Assembly: GCF_027568515.1 (NCBI RefSeq) | Contig: NZ_JANKZF010000003.1 | Span: forward strand, 124,001-188,000 | Length of the DNA: 64,000 bases | Source of the DNA: Arthrobacter sp. HY1533 | Lineage (GTDB): Bacteria; Actinomycetota; Actinomycetes; Actinomycetales; Micrococcaceae | Reading direction: 5' to 3' | Shown: piece by piece, positions 33,887-42,371 of the stretch | Position numbering within the stretch: the stretch's first letter is position 1 | Layout of the letters: the number at the start of each line of letters is the position of its first letter | The notes under the pieces: model-generated | Databases searched by the model: none | What the model saw: only the letters and a program-made list of their open reading frames with translations | What the model was told of the DNA's origin: nothing | Translations under genes and position numbers: made by a program

Positions 33887-34552
33887 TCACCTAAAGAAGA
33901 GGTCCGCAACAATGTTGACGGAGTTGAGTAAGGACTGGCCCTTGGAGCGGGAATAGTCGGTGTAAATGATGACAACTGGCTGTTCAACCCACCGCGGCTT
34001 CATGTCCGCCAACTGCTGGACGAGCTCGGAGGCGTGGGCCATCCGGTTTTGCTTCAGGTGAATGCGCCGAGCCACATCTGGATGGAAGGTGCGCAGCCCG
34101 TTGTGTGCATCGGTCAGCGCCATGCCCGTGGAAAACCGTGACTGGACGGCGGCAACCCTCAGGACGATGCGCTTCAACGGCGACAGCTTGGTCCGGTTGT
34201 CAAGGAACCGGGAGCCAAGCACCACGTCGGCTTCCCCGGAATGGATCCTGGCCACCATGGCTTTGGCATCCTCAACACGGTGCTGTCCATCGGCGTCGAA
34301 GGTGACTATTGCATCCACCTCAGGGTCGCTCAGGGCATACTCAATGCCTGTCTGCAAAGCTGCACCCTGGCCGAGGTTCACGGGATGCTGCACCACCACG
34401 GCGCCGGCTTCGCGCGCTATGCGCTGGGACCCGTCGCTGCTTCCATCATCAACGCAGACAACGTTGGGAAATTCCGGGAGCAACCCGCGGATTACACTGC
34501 CGACGACAGTAGCTTCGTTGTACATCGGTATGACTATCCAGGTGCGACTCAC
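33887..34552 (-). CDS. Family 2 glycosyltransferase, DPM1/polyprenyl-phosphate sugar type
   Basis: A 221-residue GT2: SRTWIVIPMYNEATVVGSVI, VVCVDDGSSDGS, TFDADGQHRVEDA (DxD plus QH) and EADVVLGSRFLDN are the hallmarks of dolichol- or polyprenyl-phosphate hexose synthases. It would transfer a sugar from its nucleotide to undecaprenyl- or decaprenyl-phosphate. No membrane helices follow the catalytic domain; the adjacent DUF2304 protein may provide them. GTG 34552 with GGTGG upstream is preferred over the longer frame. Confidence 0.88.
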   Translation of the reverse strand: MSRTWIVIPMYNEATVVGSVIRGLLPEFPNVVCVDDGSSDGSQRIAREAGAVVVQHPVNLGQGAALQTGIEYALSDPEVDAIVTFDADGQHRVEDAKAMVARIHSGEADVVLGSRFLDNRTKLSPLKRIVLRVAAVQSRFSTGMALTDAHNGLRTFHPDVARRIHLKQNRMAHASELVQQLADMKPRWVEQPVVIIYTDYSRSKGQSLLNSVNIVADLFFR

Positions 34553-34664
34553 CCACCCAGTATCCCACAGAGAAAGCCGGGGCCGGACATTGCAGGGCCT
34601 TGGCACTGCCATGTCCGGCCAAATCCAGAGGCAGGCGTGCCGCACACGGAGCTGGGGACGGTGC

Positions 34665-35837
34665 CTAGCGCCGGCCGGCCGCTGCCGCGTCCAGGACTGC
34701 CTTGGCTCCCATGGCCCCGACCGCCTGCAGCGAATAGTTTTCGTGCACCCAGTGCGACAGTTCCGCCCGCCGCCCAGGCGCCACGGGGTGCTCCAGCATG
34801 GTCCTCATGGCCGCTGCCACGGCGGCAGCGTCCCATGGACAGGCGATGCCCAGTCCATGGTCCTTGACAAGGTCGTTCATGGGGCCGACGCCCGAGTAAA
34901 TCACAGGGGCTCCGGCTGAAAGGCCGGCCAGTGCCTTGGTGGCAAACGCAAAATCATAGCCCTTGCCTGGCCGCACGGAGGCAAGATTGGCCACGGCCCC
35001 GCGGTGCCATTGGGCAATTTCCGTGCCCTCCGTGGGTGCGAAGAATTTGATCTGTTCGGCACAGGAGGCGGACCTGGCCTTGAGCTCAGGCAATTCCACG
35101 CCCTGGCCAAACATCACCAGCTGCACGTCGGGGTATTCACGGGCGATCGTCAAGAATGCATCGATGAATACGCCTGCTCCTTGAATCTCCGACATGGTTC
35201 CGGCGTAAACAAAATACCTTTTGCCGATCTCTTTCACGGGTCCAAGCGGGGAAAAGGCGGTCGTGTCAACACCGGTTCCAACGTTGACCACCTGGGCCCG
35301 TCCCTTGGTGAGTTCTGCAATCTCTGTTTCGACCCCCGCAGAAACCGCCAGCACAGTCGCCGCCGAGGTGAGAATCGAGCGTTCCACTGCGGTCACGGCG
35401 GCAACAACGGCATTGTTGACGCCAATCCCCCGCGCCGCGCTTGATGAGACATCCGCGGAGAAATACACGAATGGAACCCGTCGCAACCTTGCGGCCACCT
35501 TGACAGCAAATCCACTGGTAGGCGGCGGCTCGACGACAAAAACGTCTGGCCGCGCCCCAAAGAGGATCCGGAAAAACATGGGGATGTCAAAGCTCAAGTA
35601 CTGGATGTAGCCGCGCACGTTTCCGCCGGCATCGCGCAGGACGGGCCAACGGCTAATCGCATAGCTGGCGCTAAAGGGTTTGGCTCCCCTGGGCGCCTTC
35701 GTCGTCACAACGTTGACCCGGGCACCAGCATCCACAAGGCCGTCGACAAGGGCCTTAAGGCGGAAGGCTGCCGCCCCCACCTCTGGTGCATAGAGGCGGG
35801 AGACGACAGTTACCTTCTTGGTTTTTGCATCAGTCAC
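34665..35837 (-). CDS. Glycosyltransferase family 4 (WcaI-like)
   Basis: A 390-residue GT-B protein: VTVVSRLYAPEVGAAAFRLK at the N terminus, VFVVEPPPTSGFAVKVAAR, KRYFVYAGTMSEIQGAGVFID and the donor-site region YDFAFATKALAGLSAGAPVI. The N-terminal phrase resembles WcaI/WbuB-type transferases that add deoxyamino sugars. GTG 35837 overlaps the stop of the oxidoreductase gene (GTGA), so it is co-translated with the diacetamido-uronate cassette, and it may use that sugar. The longer open frame upstream overlaps that gene and is not coding. Confidence 0.88.
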   Translation of the reverse strand: MTDAKTKKVTVVSRLYAPEVGAAAFRLKALVDGLVDAGARVNVVTTKAPRGAKPFSASYAISRWPVLRDAGGNVRGYIQYLSFDIPMFFRILFGARPDVFVVEPPPTSGFAVKVAARLRRVPFVYFSADVSSSAARGIGVNNAVVAAVTAVERSILTSAATVLAVSAGVETEIAELTKGRAQVVNVGTGVDTTAFSPLGPVKEIGKRYFVYAGTMSEIQGAGVFIDAFLTIAREYPDVQLVMFGQGVELPELKARSASCAEQIKFFAPTEGTEIAQWHRGAVANLASVRPGKGYDFAFATKALAGLSAGAPVIYSGVGPMNDLVKDHGLGIACPWDAAAVAAAMRTMLEHPVAPGRRAELSHWVHENYSLQAVGAMGAKAVLDAAAAGRR

Positions 35838-36829
35838 GGAGTTGCGATTTTCACATTCGTTCCGGTGCGGGAGGATTCCAGCACGGCCTCTGCCACGAGC
35901 AGCGTGTCCTGGCCTTCGGCCATGGTGACGACGTCGTTGCGCAGGCCAAGGACTGCGTCGCGGAATGCCTCGTGCTCGGTGCGCAGCGGTTCCGGCTTGG
36001 CGATGGCCAGGCGGGTGACGTTGCCCTCGGAGACGCCCCGGAAGGCGGCCATGGAGTCCCATTCGGTGGCTACCGTGCCGTTTTCGAAGAACGTCAGGTC
36101 CGCCGTGACTGTGTCCGCGACGAGTGCGCCCTTCTCACCGGTGACGATGGTCAGGCGTTCCTTCATGGGGGAAAGCCAGTTGACCAGGTGGTTGGTGATG
36201 ACACCGTTGGCCAGCTTGCCTGTTGCGGCAACCATGTCCTCGTGCGGACGGCCGCTGCGGGTGGTGGTCTGGGCAAAGATCGATTCGAATCGGCTCTGGG
36301 CGAGCCAGGCGGTCAGGTCGATGTCGTGCGTGCCCAGGTCCTTGACCACGCCGACGTCGGCAATCCGGGCCGGGAAGGGGCCCTGCCGGCGGGTGGCGAT
36401 CTGGTAGACCTCGCCCAGTTCACCGTCGGCGATGCGCTTGCGCAGCGACTGCAGGGCGGGGTTGAACCGTTCAATGTGTCCAACGGCGCCCACGAGCCCC
36501 TTGGCGGCAAAGGCTTCCACGAGGCGTTGGCCTGCCGGTGCGCTGGCCGCAATGGGCTTCTCCACCAGGGTGTGGATGCCGGCCTCGGCCAGGGCCAGGC
36601 CAACTTCCTCGTGCATGCCCGTGGGCACGGCGGCCACGGCCATGTCGATGCCGGCGGCAATGAGCTCCTCGACGCTGCCCAGGACCGGCAGGTCCCTGGC
36701 GACGCCGTGCGGGTCGCCGTAGGCGTCCGCCACGGCAACCAGGTCAACACCCTCAACTTCGCGGATGACCCGTGCATGGTGGCGGCCCATCATGCCCAGG
36801 CCGATGAGGCCTACTCGCAAGTTAGCCAC
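35834..36829 (-). CDS. Gfo/Idh/MocA oxidoreductase, WlbA/WbpB-like
   Basis: A 331-residue NAD-dependent oxidoreductase with the Rossmann motif LIGLGMMGRHHARVI and the family EKPIAA segment (about residue 97), where the Lys is catalytic. In the WbpB/WlbA role it oxidises C3 of UDP-GlcNAcA so that the aminotransferase can act. This role is supported by the neighbours: aminotransferase, then acetyltransferase, and a UDP-sugar dehydrogenase within 5 kb. The sequence is too short to distinguish UDP-GlcNAcA from UDP-ManNAcA. It lies two bases downstream of the aminotransferase gene. Confidence 0.85.
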   Translation of the reverse strand: MANLRVGLIGLGMMGRHHARVIREVEGVDLVAVADAYGDPHGVARDLPVLGSVEELIAAGIDMAVAAVPTGMHEEVGLALAEAGIHTLVEKPIAASAPAGQRLVEAFAAKGLVGAVGHIERFNPALQSLRKRIADGELGEVYQIATRRQGPFPARIADVGVVKDLGTHDIDLTAWLAQSRFESIFAQTTTRSGRPHEDMVAATGKLANGVITNHLVNWLSPMKERLTIVTGEKGALVADTVTADLTFFENGTVATEWDSMAAFRGVSEGNVTRLAIAKPEPLRTEHEAFRDAVLGLRNDVVTMAEGQDTLLVAEAVLESSRTGTNVKIATP

Positions 36830-36831
36830 GA

Positions 36832-37923
36832 TTATGCACCGCCCTTGACGATGGTGTTTACAGCAGTGACGATGCGCTCGAGGTCATCCTGCGTCAGTGA
36901 CGGGTGGACCGGCAGTGACAGGACTTCCTTCGCGGCGATCTCCGTGTTGGGCAGGTCCTCGGTGCGGTTGAACGAGGGCAGGCGGTGGTTCGGGACCGGG
37001 TAGTACACACCGGAGCCAATGTTGAACTCCGAGCGCAGTCGCGTGTGCAGCTCGTCGCGGCCCTCGGGGACGCGGATCGTGTACTGGTGGTAGACGTGCT
37101 CTGCACCCTCGGCGACCTTGGGCGTTCCAACACCCTCAAGGTTGGCGGTGAGGAATGCTGCATTGTCCTGGCGCTGCTTGGTCCAGCCCATGACCTTGGT
37201 CAGCTGCACGCGGCCAATGGCGGCATGCAGGTCGGTCATACGGTTGTTGAAGCCGACCAGTTCGTTCTGGTACTGGGTTTCCATGCCCTGGTTGCGCAGC
37301 AGGCGCAGGTTGCGCTCCACGGTGGCATCCGAGGTGGAGACCATGCCGCCCTCGCCGGAGGTCATGTTCTTGGTGGGGTACAGGCTGAACATGCCAAACT
37401 TGCCGAAGGTGCCAACCTTCTTGCCGTTGACGGCCGCGCCGTGGGCCTGGGCCGCATCCTCGTAGAGGTCGATCCCGTGCTTCTCTGCCAGGGCCGCGAA
37501 GGCCTCGGCGGCAAAGGGGTGGCCGTACAGGTGCACCGGCATGATGCCCTTGGTGTTCTCCGTGATCAGCGACTCAACGTGGGCTACGTCCAGGGCGTAG
37601 TAGTCCAGCTCAATGTCGGCGAAGACAGGCGTTGCACCTGTCAGCGCAACCGAGTTGCCTGTTGCGGCAAAGGTGAAGGACGGGACAATGACCTCGTCGC
37701 CCGAGCCCACGCCTGAGGCGAGCAGGCCCAGGTGCAGGCCGGAAGTGCCTGAGTTCACGGCAACGCTGGCGCGCCCGTCCAGCAGGACGTCCGAGAATTC
37801 CGTCTCGAAATCGGCCACCTGCTTGCCCTGCGCCAACATGCCCGAGGCCATGACGGCGTCGACCGCTGCACGTTCCTCGTCACCGATGATGGGTTTTGCT
37901 GCGGGAATGAAGTCCTGGCTCAT
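36832..37923 (-). CDS. DegT/DnrJ/EryC1 sugar aminotransferase, WlbC/WbpE-like
   Basis: A 363-residue PLP enzyme. FSLYPTKNMTSGEGGM contains the Lys that binds PLP, VNSGTSGLHLGLLA the phosphate-binding site, and DLYEDAAQAHGAAVNGKKVG the Asp for the pyridine ring. In the pathway to UDP-2,3-diacetamido-2,3-dideoxy-glucuronate it would aminate the 3-keto sugar made by the oxidoreductase, using glutamate. Its ATG overlaps the end of the acetyltransferase gene (ATGA), so all three cassette genes are coupled. Confidence 0.9.
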   Translation of the reverse strand: MSQDFIPAAKPIIGDEERAAVDAVMASGMLAQGKQVADFETEFSDVLLDGRASVAVNSGTSGLHLGLLASGVGSGDEVIVPSFTFAATGNSVALTGATPVFADIELDYYALDVAHVESLITENTKGIMPVHLYGHPFAAEAFAALAEKHGIDLYEDAAQAHGAAVNGKKVGTFGKFGMFSLYPTKNMTSGEGGMVSTSDATVERNLRLLRNQGMETQYQNELVGFNNRMTDLHAAIGRVQLTKVMGWTKQRQDNAAFLTANLEGVGTPKVAEGAEHVYHQYTIRVPEGRDELHTRLRSEFNIGSGVYYPVPNHRLPSFNRTEDLPNTEIAAKEVLSLPVHPSLTQDDLERIVTAVNTIVKGGA

Positions 37924-38516
37924 GCGTTGTCCTCTGCCTCTTTCAGGGAAATTCCATCTTCAACATACTTTGCACCGGTTTCCGGGCACACCCAGAAACC
38001 ACCGTCTTCCTTCAACGGGAAACCTGCCTTGCCAACCCAGCCCACACGGCGGGCGGGAACGCCCACCATCAGTGCGAAGGCGGGAACATCCTTGGCAACC
38101 ACCGCACCGGCGGCAACCGTTGCCCAGCGGCCAATGGTGACCGGGGCGACGCACACGGCACGGGCGCCAATGGACGCGCCGTCCTCAATCGTCACGCCAA
38201 CAGGGGTCCAGTCGTGCGCACTCTTGAGCGAACCATCCGGACTGATGGACCGGGGGTAGGTGTCGTTGGTCAAGACCACGGCCGGGCCAATGAAGACACC
38301 CTTGCCCAACACGGCCGGTTCATATACCAGGGCGTAGTTTTGGATCTTGGTGTTGTCGCCGATCTTCACGCCGGTGCCCACGTAGGCGCCCCGGCCAACA
38401 ATGCAGTTCTCGCCAAGAACGGCTTCTTCACGCACTTGGGCGAGGTGCCAAATCTTGGTGCCGTCGCCCAGGACAGCCTGCTCCGACACGTCGGCGCTTG
38501 GTGCTACATAACTCAT
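37920..38516 (-). CDS. Sugar N-acetyltransferase, left-handed beta-helix, WlbB/WbpD-like
   Basis: A 198-residue protein of hexapeptide repeats (GDGTKIWHLAQVREEAVLG, then ENCIVGRGAYVGTGVKIGDNT and KIQNYALVYEPAVLGKGVFIG). WbpD homologues use acetyl-CoA to acetylate the 3-amino group of UDP-GlcNAc(3NH2)A. His of KIWHLAQVRE and Asn of LTNDTYPR are the expected acceptor and coenzyme residues. It is the first gene of the cassette and lies 70 bases downstream of the membrane protein gene; its ATG is at 38516. Confidence 0.9.
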   Translation of the reverse strand: MSYVAPSADVSEQAVLGDGTKIWHLAQVREEAVLGENCIVGRGAYVGTGVKIGDNTKIQNYALVYEPAVLGKGVFIGPAVVLTNDTYPRSISPDGSLKSAHDWTPVGVTIEDGASIGARAVCVAPVTIGRWATVAAGAVVAKDVPAFALMVGVPARRVGWVGKAGFPLKEDGGFWVCPETGAKYVEDGISLKEAEDNA

Positions 38517-38586
38517 GCAGAAATCCTTCCAATACTCTTACTGCGCAGTTCTTGGCGCATCCACAGCGGGCGCACATTTGCCTTGT

Positions 38587-40008
38587 TCACCGATTGGCCC
38601 CTGCGGCAAGCTCTGGAGCGTCTGCACGCGTTTCCCCGGGATGCAGGCCTGATCCAAGACTATCCTGCCGGTGCACTTCGCCGCCGTTGAGTGGACTCTG
38701 CCGCGCTGCAAGCAACAGGGCAGCAAAGGCAAGGACACCCAGCGCCGCCGGGATGCTTCGATACGTGAAGAATGCGTGGATTTGGCTGTGGTTGCTCAAC
38801 ACTTCGTACCAGATGACAACGACCAGCGCTGCAAGCGACAAAAGGGGCCAAAACGCAACTGCACGCAGTCCGTTCCGGCGCCACGCGACCAGCAATGCCA
38901 AGACAATGGCCAGCACGGTCAGACACAACACAACTTTGGCTGTCGGCAGGTGGCCTAGCCAATAGTTCCAGTTCGCTGCAGTGGGGGCAAACAAGTCCTT
39001 GCTGACATTGTCCCACTCGCCTGTGGTTCGGAAATCAACCGTCGCGCGAACGTTCTTGTAGGTTGTGCGGACACCAAGGAACAATGCCGCAATGGCCCAA
39101 CGTGACGCCCAGGTGCCAGCAAACGCTATGATCCAAACCGCGGCGGCCAAGATGCCGCCTTGCAGCACAGCCTTGGCGTTGCGCGTTCTAATGTAGGTAA
39201 TTCCGGCTACAACAGCAGTGCACATCGCCCAAGACATGGCAGGTGTGGTCAACAGGTCCATGTAGCAGAACAGGGCCGCCGAAAATCCGACGCCGAACAC
39301 CATCGTGCGAGTCGACTTCCCGGCCGCCCACGCGCTGATGGCAACACCGAAGAGGACCGTCGACACCGACATGGCGTGGCTGAAGGAATTGGATGGGGTT
39401 GACATAAGGTTTGTCGAAAAAAAGAGTGGCAGCAGCAAACCGGCAGCCGCCCATTTTCCGGCCCGGCGCGCCACCACTGAAAAAGCAACAACCAAACTCG
39501 CAGCCAGCATTCCGCCGGCGACTATCCGCAGCCCATCCAGGCCAAAGAATGCCAGCACGGGACGTGTGATCACTGTGTATCCCGCCCAGTACCTGTAGTA
39601 CTGGCCCACTTGCACGGGATCCACCTGTCCGCCTGAGGCGAGCAGCAGAATCTGGTCTTTGCCCGTGTGGCAGCTGCCAATTCTGGGCATGGCAATGGCA
39701 CGCTCGAATGCGTTTTTGTCGACCGAGCCGAGGCCGGTCCCGGCGACAACGCACTCTGTGAATGTGTCCGCGGAGCCGCCCATGCGATCGGCAGCGCCGG
39801 AGAAGCCGTAGGTGCCGTTCGCCACCGAGACAGCCAGCTTGTCAATGATTGGTTTGTCGGGCACGGCCTGGCCTGCGATGAGAAGGCTAAAGAAGACCAT
39901 CTGCAAAGCCGCCGCACCAAGGATGAATACAAGGGCCACCCGTCGAATCTCGCGCCAATTCCACGGGCCCAACTTTTTCCGCGATTCAGTTGTTGGCGGT
40001 GTAGTCAC
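38587..40008 (-). CDS. Polytopic membrane protein of unknown function
   Basis: A 473-residue protein with about eleven membrane helices, starting VALVFILGAAALQMVFFSLL, and one larger outside loop after the first helix holding two Cys (ECVVAGTG and GSCHTGKDQ) and a VGQYYRYWAGYTVITRP segment. The first loop and repeating helix pattern resemble GT-C-type transferases or wall glycan polymerases, but no diagnostic motif such as DxD or a Wzy signature is visible. Position between the DPM1-like GT2 and the acetyltransferase suggests a role in assembling the glycan. GTG 40008 overlaps the stop of the GT2 gene. Confidence 0.75.
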   Translation of the reverse strand: MTTPPTTESRKKLGPWNWREIRRVALVFILGAAALQMVFFSLLIAGQAVPDKPIIDKLAVSVANGTYGFSGAADRMGGSADTFTECVVAGTGLGSVDKNAFERAIAMPRIGSCHTGKDQILLLASGGQVDPVQVGQYYRYWAGYTVITRPVLAFFGLDGLRIVAGGMLAASLVVAFSVVARRAGKWAAAGLLLPLFFSTNLMSTPSNSFSHAMSVSTVLFGVAISAWAAGKSTRTMVFGVGFSAALFCYMDLLTTPAMSWAMCTAVVAGITYIRTRNAKAVLQGGILAAAVWIIAFAGTWASRWAIAALFLGVRTTYKNVRATVDFRTTGEWDNVSKDLFAPTAANWNYWLGHLPTAKVVLCLTVLAIVLALLVAWRRNGLRAVAFWPLLSLAALVVVIWYEVLSNHSQIHAFFTYRSIPAALGVLAFAALLLAARQSPLNGGEVHRQDSLGSGLHPGETRADAPELAAGANR

Positions 40009-40934
40009 GATTCAACCTTCAATGCTGGTATGGCGAGATAGCTCGTACGGATGTTCTCTTGCCTGACTTTTCGAAGCCCATCCAGGATCACACCTATCAT
40101 CAGGGTCAAAACGGACAGGAGAACGAGCGTGGAAGCCAGAACTGCAGTCGGAAGTCTTGGGACAAGCCCAGTCTCCGCAAAATCGACCACTATGGGGGTG
40201 CCAAGGACTATCCCCGCCAGGAACAGGACGGCTGACAGCAGGCCGTAGACCATCAACGGCCGCTCCTGCTGGAGCAGTTTCCCAATCATGGACAAAATGC
40301 GGAACCCGTCGTGGTAGGTGCGCAGCTTGCTCTCGGTGCCTTCGGCCCTGTCCTTGAAGTTGACGGGCACCTCCACTTGCGGCATGCGCGCATTGATGGC
40401 GTGGACGGTCAGTTCAGTTTCAATTTCAAAGGCCCGCGACACGGCGGGAAACGACTTCACTAAACGGCGCGAAAAGACCCTGTACCCGCTGAGCATGTCC
40501 GTTGCCGGGTAGCCGAAAATCTTGCTGACAACGGTGTTGAAGGCCTTGTTGCCCAGCTCATGGCCTGCCCGGTAGGCCGTCGCGGTCTGCTGGGTCCGGA
40601 CCCCCGTCACCTGGTCATGAGGACCTGACAACAGCGCTTCGATAAGGTCGGAAGCAACGGACGCGTCGTAGGTGTCGTCACCGTCGATCAGCAGATAGAC
40701 GTCGGCGTCGAGGTCTGCCATGGCCCGCCGGACCACATTGCCCTTGCCTTTGAGCGTTTCGTACCGCACATGGGCACCGGCGGCCCGCGCCACCTCATCT
40801 GTGCCGTCGGTGCTGGCATTGTCATAGACGTAGATCTCAAGATCAGGGACCGCCGTCCGAAGATCAGTCACCACCTTGGCAATGGCGCCAGCCTCATTGT
40901 GGCAGGGGATGATTGCAACTTGACGTAAAGACAC
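40005..40934 (-). CDS. Family 2 glycosyltransferase with membrane helices, DPM1/GtrB-like
   Basis: A 309-residue GT2: RQVAIIPCHNEAGAIAKVV, IYVYDNASTDGT and YLLIDGDDTYDASVA with DxD, followed by a soluble part with TDMLSGYRVFSRRLVKSFPA and two C-terminal membrane helices (LMVYGLLSAVLFLAGIVLG and VLASTLVLLSVLTLMIGVIL). This is the layout of polyprenyl-phosphate sugar transferases. It would load a hexose onto a polyprenol on the cytoplasmic face. GTG 40934 lies five bases after the dehydrogenase stop. Confidence 0.88.
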   Translation of the reverse strand: MSLRQVAIIPCHNEAGAIAKVVTDLRTAVPDLEIYVYDNASTDGTDEVARAAGAHVRYETLKGKGNVVRRAMADLDADVYLLIDGDDTYDASVASDLIEALLSGPHDQVTGVRTQQTATAYRAGHELGNKAFNTVVSKIFGYPATDMLSGYRVFSRRLVKSFPAVSRAFEIETELTVHAINARMPQVEVPVNFKDRAEGTESKLRTYHDGFRILSMIGKLLQQERPLMVYGLLSAVLFLAGIVLGTPIVVDFAETGLVPRLPTAVLASTLVLLSVLTLMIGVILDGLRKVRQENIRTSYLAIPALKVES

Positions 40935-40939
40935 CCGTC

Positions 40940-42229
40940 CTACGCCTTGCCGATGACGCGGTAGGTGACGCCGTCCCACTTGTCTGCGGAGCTCACGCGC
41001 CGGCCATCGATGAATGCCTTGATGCCGGGCAGGCTGGCCGGGGTCAGTTCGCGGTATTCCGCGTGGTCGGCCTGGACAACTGCGGCGTCCACGGCCTCGC
41101 CGAGGTGGTACGGCACAAAGCCGAGCTTGGCCAGTTCCTCATCCGTGTACATGGGGTCGTGGACCAGGGCGGTGCCGCCGCGGCGGTTGATGGCCTCAAC
41201 GGCGTCGAACACGCCGGAGAACGCAGTCTCCTTCACACCGCCGCGGTAGGCGGCGCCCAGGACGACGACGCGTGCCCCGGTGAGGTCGCCGTAGGCACCT
41301 TCCAGCAGGCCAATCGTGTAGTCGGGCATGTCGGCGTTGGCCGCACGTGCTGCCCGCACCACCGTGGCTTCCGGATCGTTCCACAGGTACAGGCGGGGGT
41401 AGACGGGGATGCAGTGGCCGCCCACGGCGATGCCGGGCTGGTGGATATGGCTGAACGGCTGCGAGTTGGAGGCGGCGATGACCTGGTAGATGTCGATGCC
41501 GGTCTTGGCGGCGAAGCGGGCAAACTGGTTGGCCAGGCCGATGTTGACGTCGCGGTACGTGGTTTCTGCCAGCTTGGCCAGCTCGGAGGCCTCGGCCGAA
41601 CCCAGGTCCCACACGCCGTTGGGGCGGGTGAGGTCGGGGCGGTCATCGAAGTCAAGCACGGACTCGTAGAATTCCACTGCCTTGGCCGCACCGGCCTCGG
41701 ACAGGCCGCCAACGAGCTTGGGGTACTTGCGCAGGTCCTCAAAGACGCGGCCGGTCAGGACTCGTTCCGGGGAGAAGACGAGGTGGAAGTCCTGGCCCTC
41801 GACCAGGCCCGAGCCGGCTTCCAGTGCCGGCTTCCAGCGGCTGCGGGTGGTTCCAACGGGCAGGGTGGTTTCGTAGGCCACCAGCGTGTTGGGGGTCAGG
41901 TGGCGGGCCAGCTCGGCTGTTGCCGTGTCCATCCAGCCGAAGTCAGGGTTGGCGTCCTTGTCAACGAAGAGCGGCACCACCAGCACCACGGCGTCGGCGC
42001 CGGGCACAGCGTCGGCGTAGTCCGTGGTGGCACGAAGCTTGCCAGCGGGAACCAGCTCGGCGAGCATCTCCTGCAGGTGCGCTTCGCCCGGGAACGGCTC
42101 CGTTCCGGCGTTCACGAGGTCCACGACGGCCTGGTTGACGTCGACGCCAACCACCTCGTGCCCCTTGGATGCAAACTGAACTGCCAGGGGCAGACCAATC
42201 TTACCGAGCGCGATAACTGCAATCTTCAC
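40940..42229 (-). CDS. Nucleotide-sugar dehydrogenase, UDP-HexNAc 6-dehydrogenase type
   Basis: A 429-residue NAD-dependent enzyme that oxidises C6 of a UDP-sugar to a uronate. Its dinucleotide motif reads KIAVIALGKIGLPLA, where most relatives have VIGLGYVGLPLA; the catalytic Cys is in AVGGHCIPVYPRLYLW. LGAAYRGGVKE and ESVLDFDDRPDL fit the UDPG/MNDH family. UDP-GlcNAc to UDP-GlcNAcA (WbpA) is the likely reaction because the oxidoreductase, aminotransferase and acetyltransferase that follow in that pathway are 2.5-5 kb away on the same strand. UDP-ManNAc dehydrogenase (WecC) cannot be excluded. GTG start. Confidence 0.9.
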   Translation of the reverse strand: MKIAVIALGKIGLPLAVQFASKGHEVVGVDVNQAVVDLVNAGTEPFPGEAHLQEMLAELVPAGKLRATTDYADAVPGADAVVLVVPLFVDKDANPDFGWMDTATAELARHLTPNTLVAYETTLPVGTTRSRWKPALEAGSGLVEGQDFHLVFSPERVLTGRVFEDLRKYPKLVGGLSEAGAAKAVEFYESVLDFDDRPDLTRPNGVWDLGSAEASELAKLAETTYRDVNIGLANQFARFAAKTGIDIYQVIAASNSQPFSHIHQPGIAVGGHCIPVYPRLYLWNDPEATVVRAARAANADMPDYTIGLLEGAYGDLTGARVVVLGAAYRGGVKETAFSGVFDAVEAINRRGGTALVHDPMYTDEELAKLGFVPYHLGEAVDAAVVQADHAEYRELTPASLPGIKAFIDGRRVSSADKWDGVTYRVIGKA

Positions 42230-42371
42230 GTTTTAGTAGCCTTTTCTGTGGAACCTTGGTGGCGGACCGGAGCATGCTCAACCGGCAGTTACTGACTAGA
42301 ATATCGACATTTGGGCCTTGCTCGCGTCAGGTGAGAGCTAAACCACTTTGAGTTCGCCCGATCCTTCGCCG

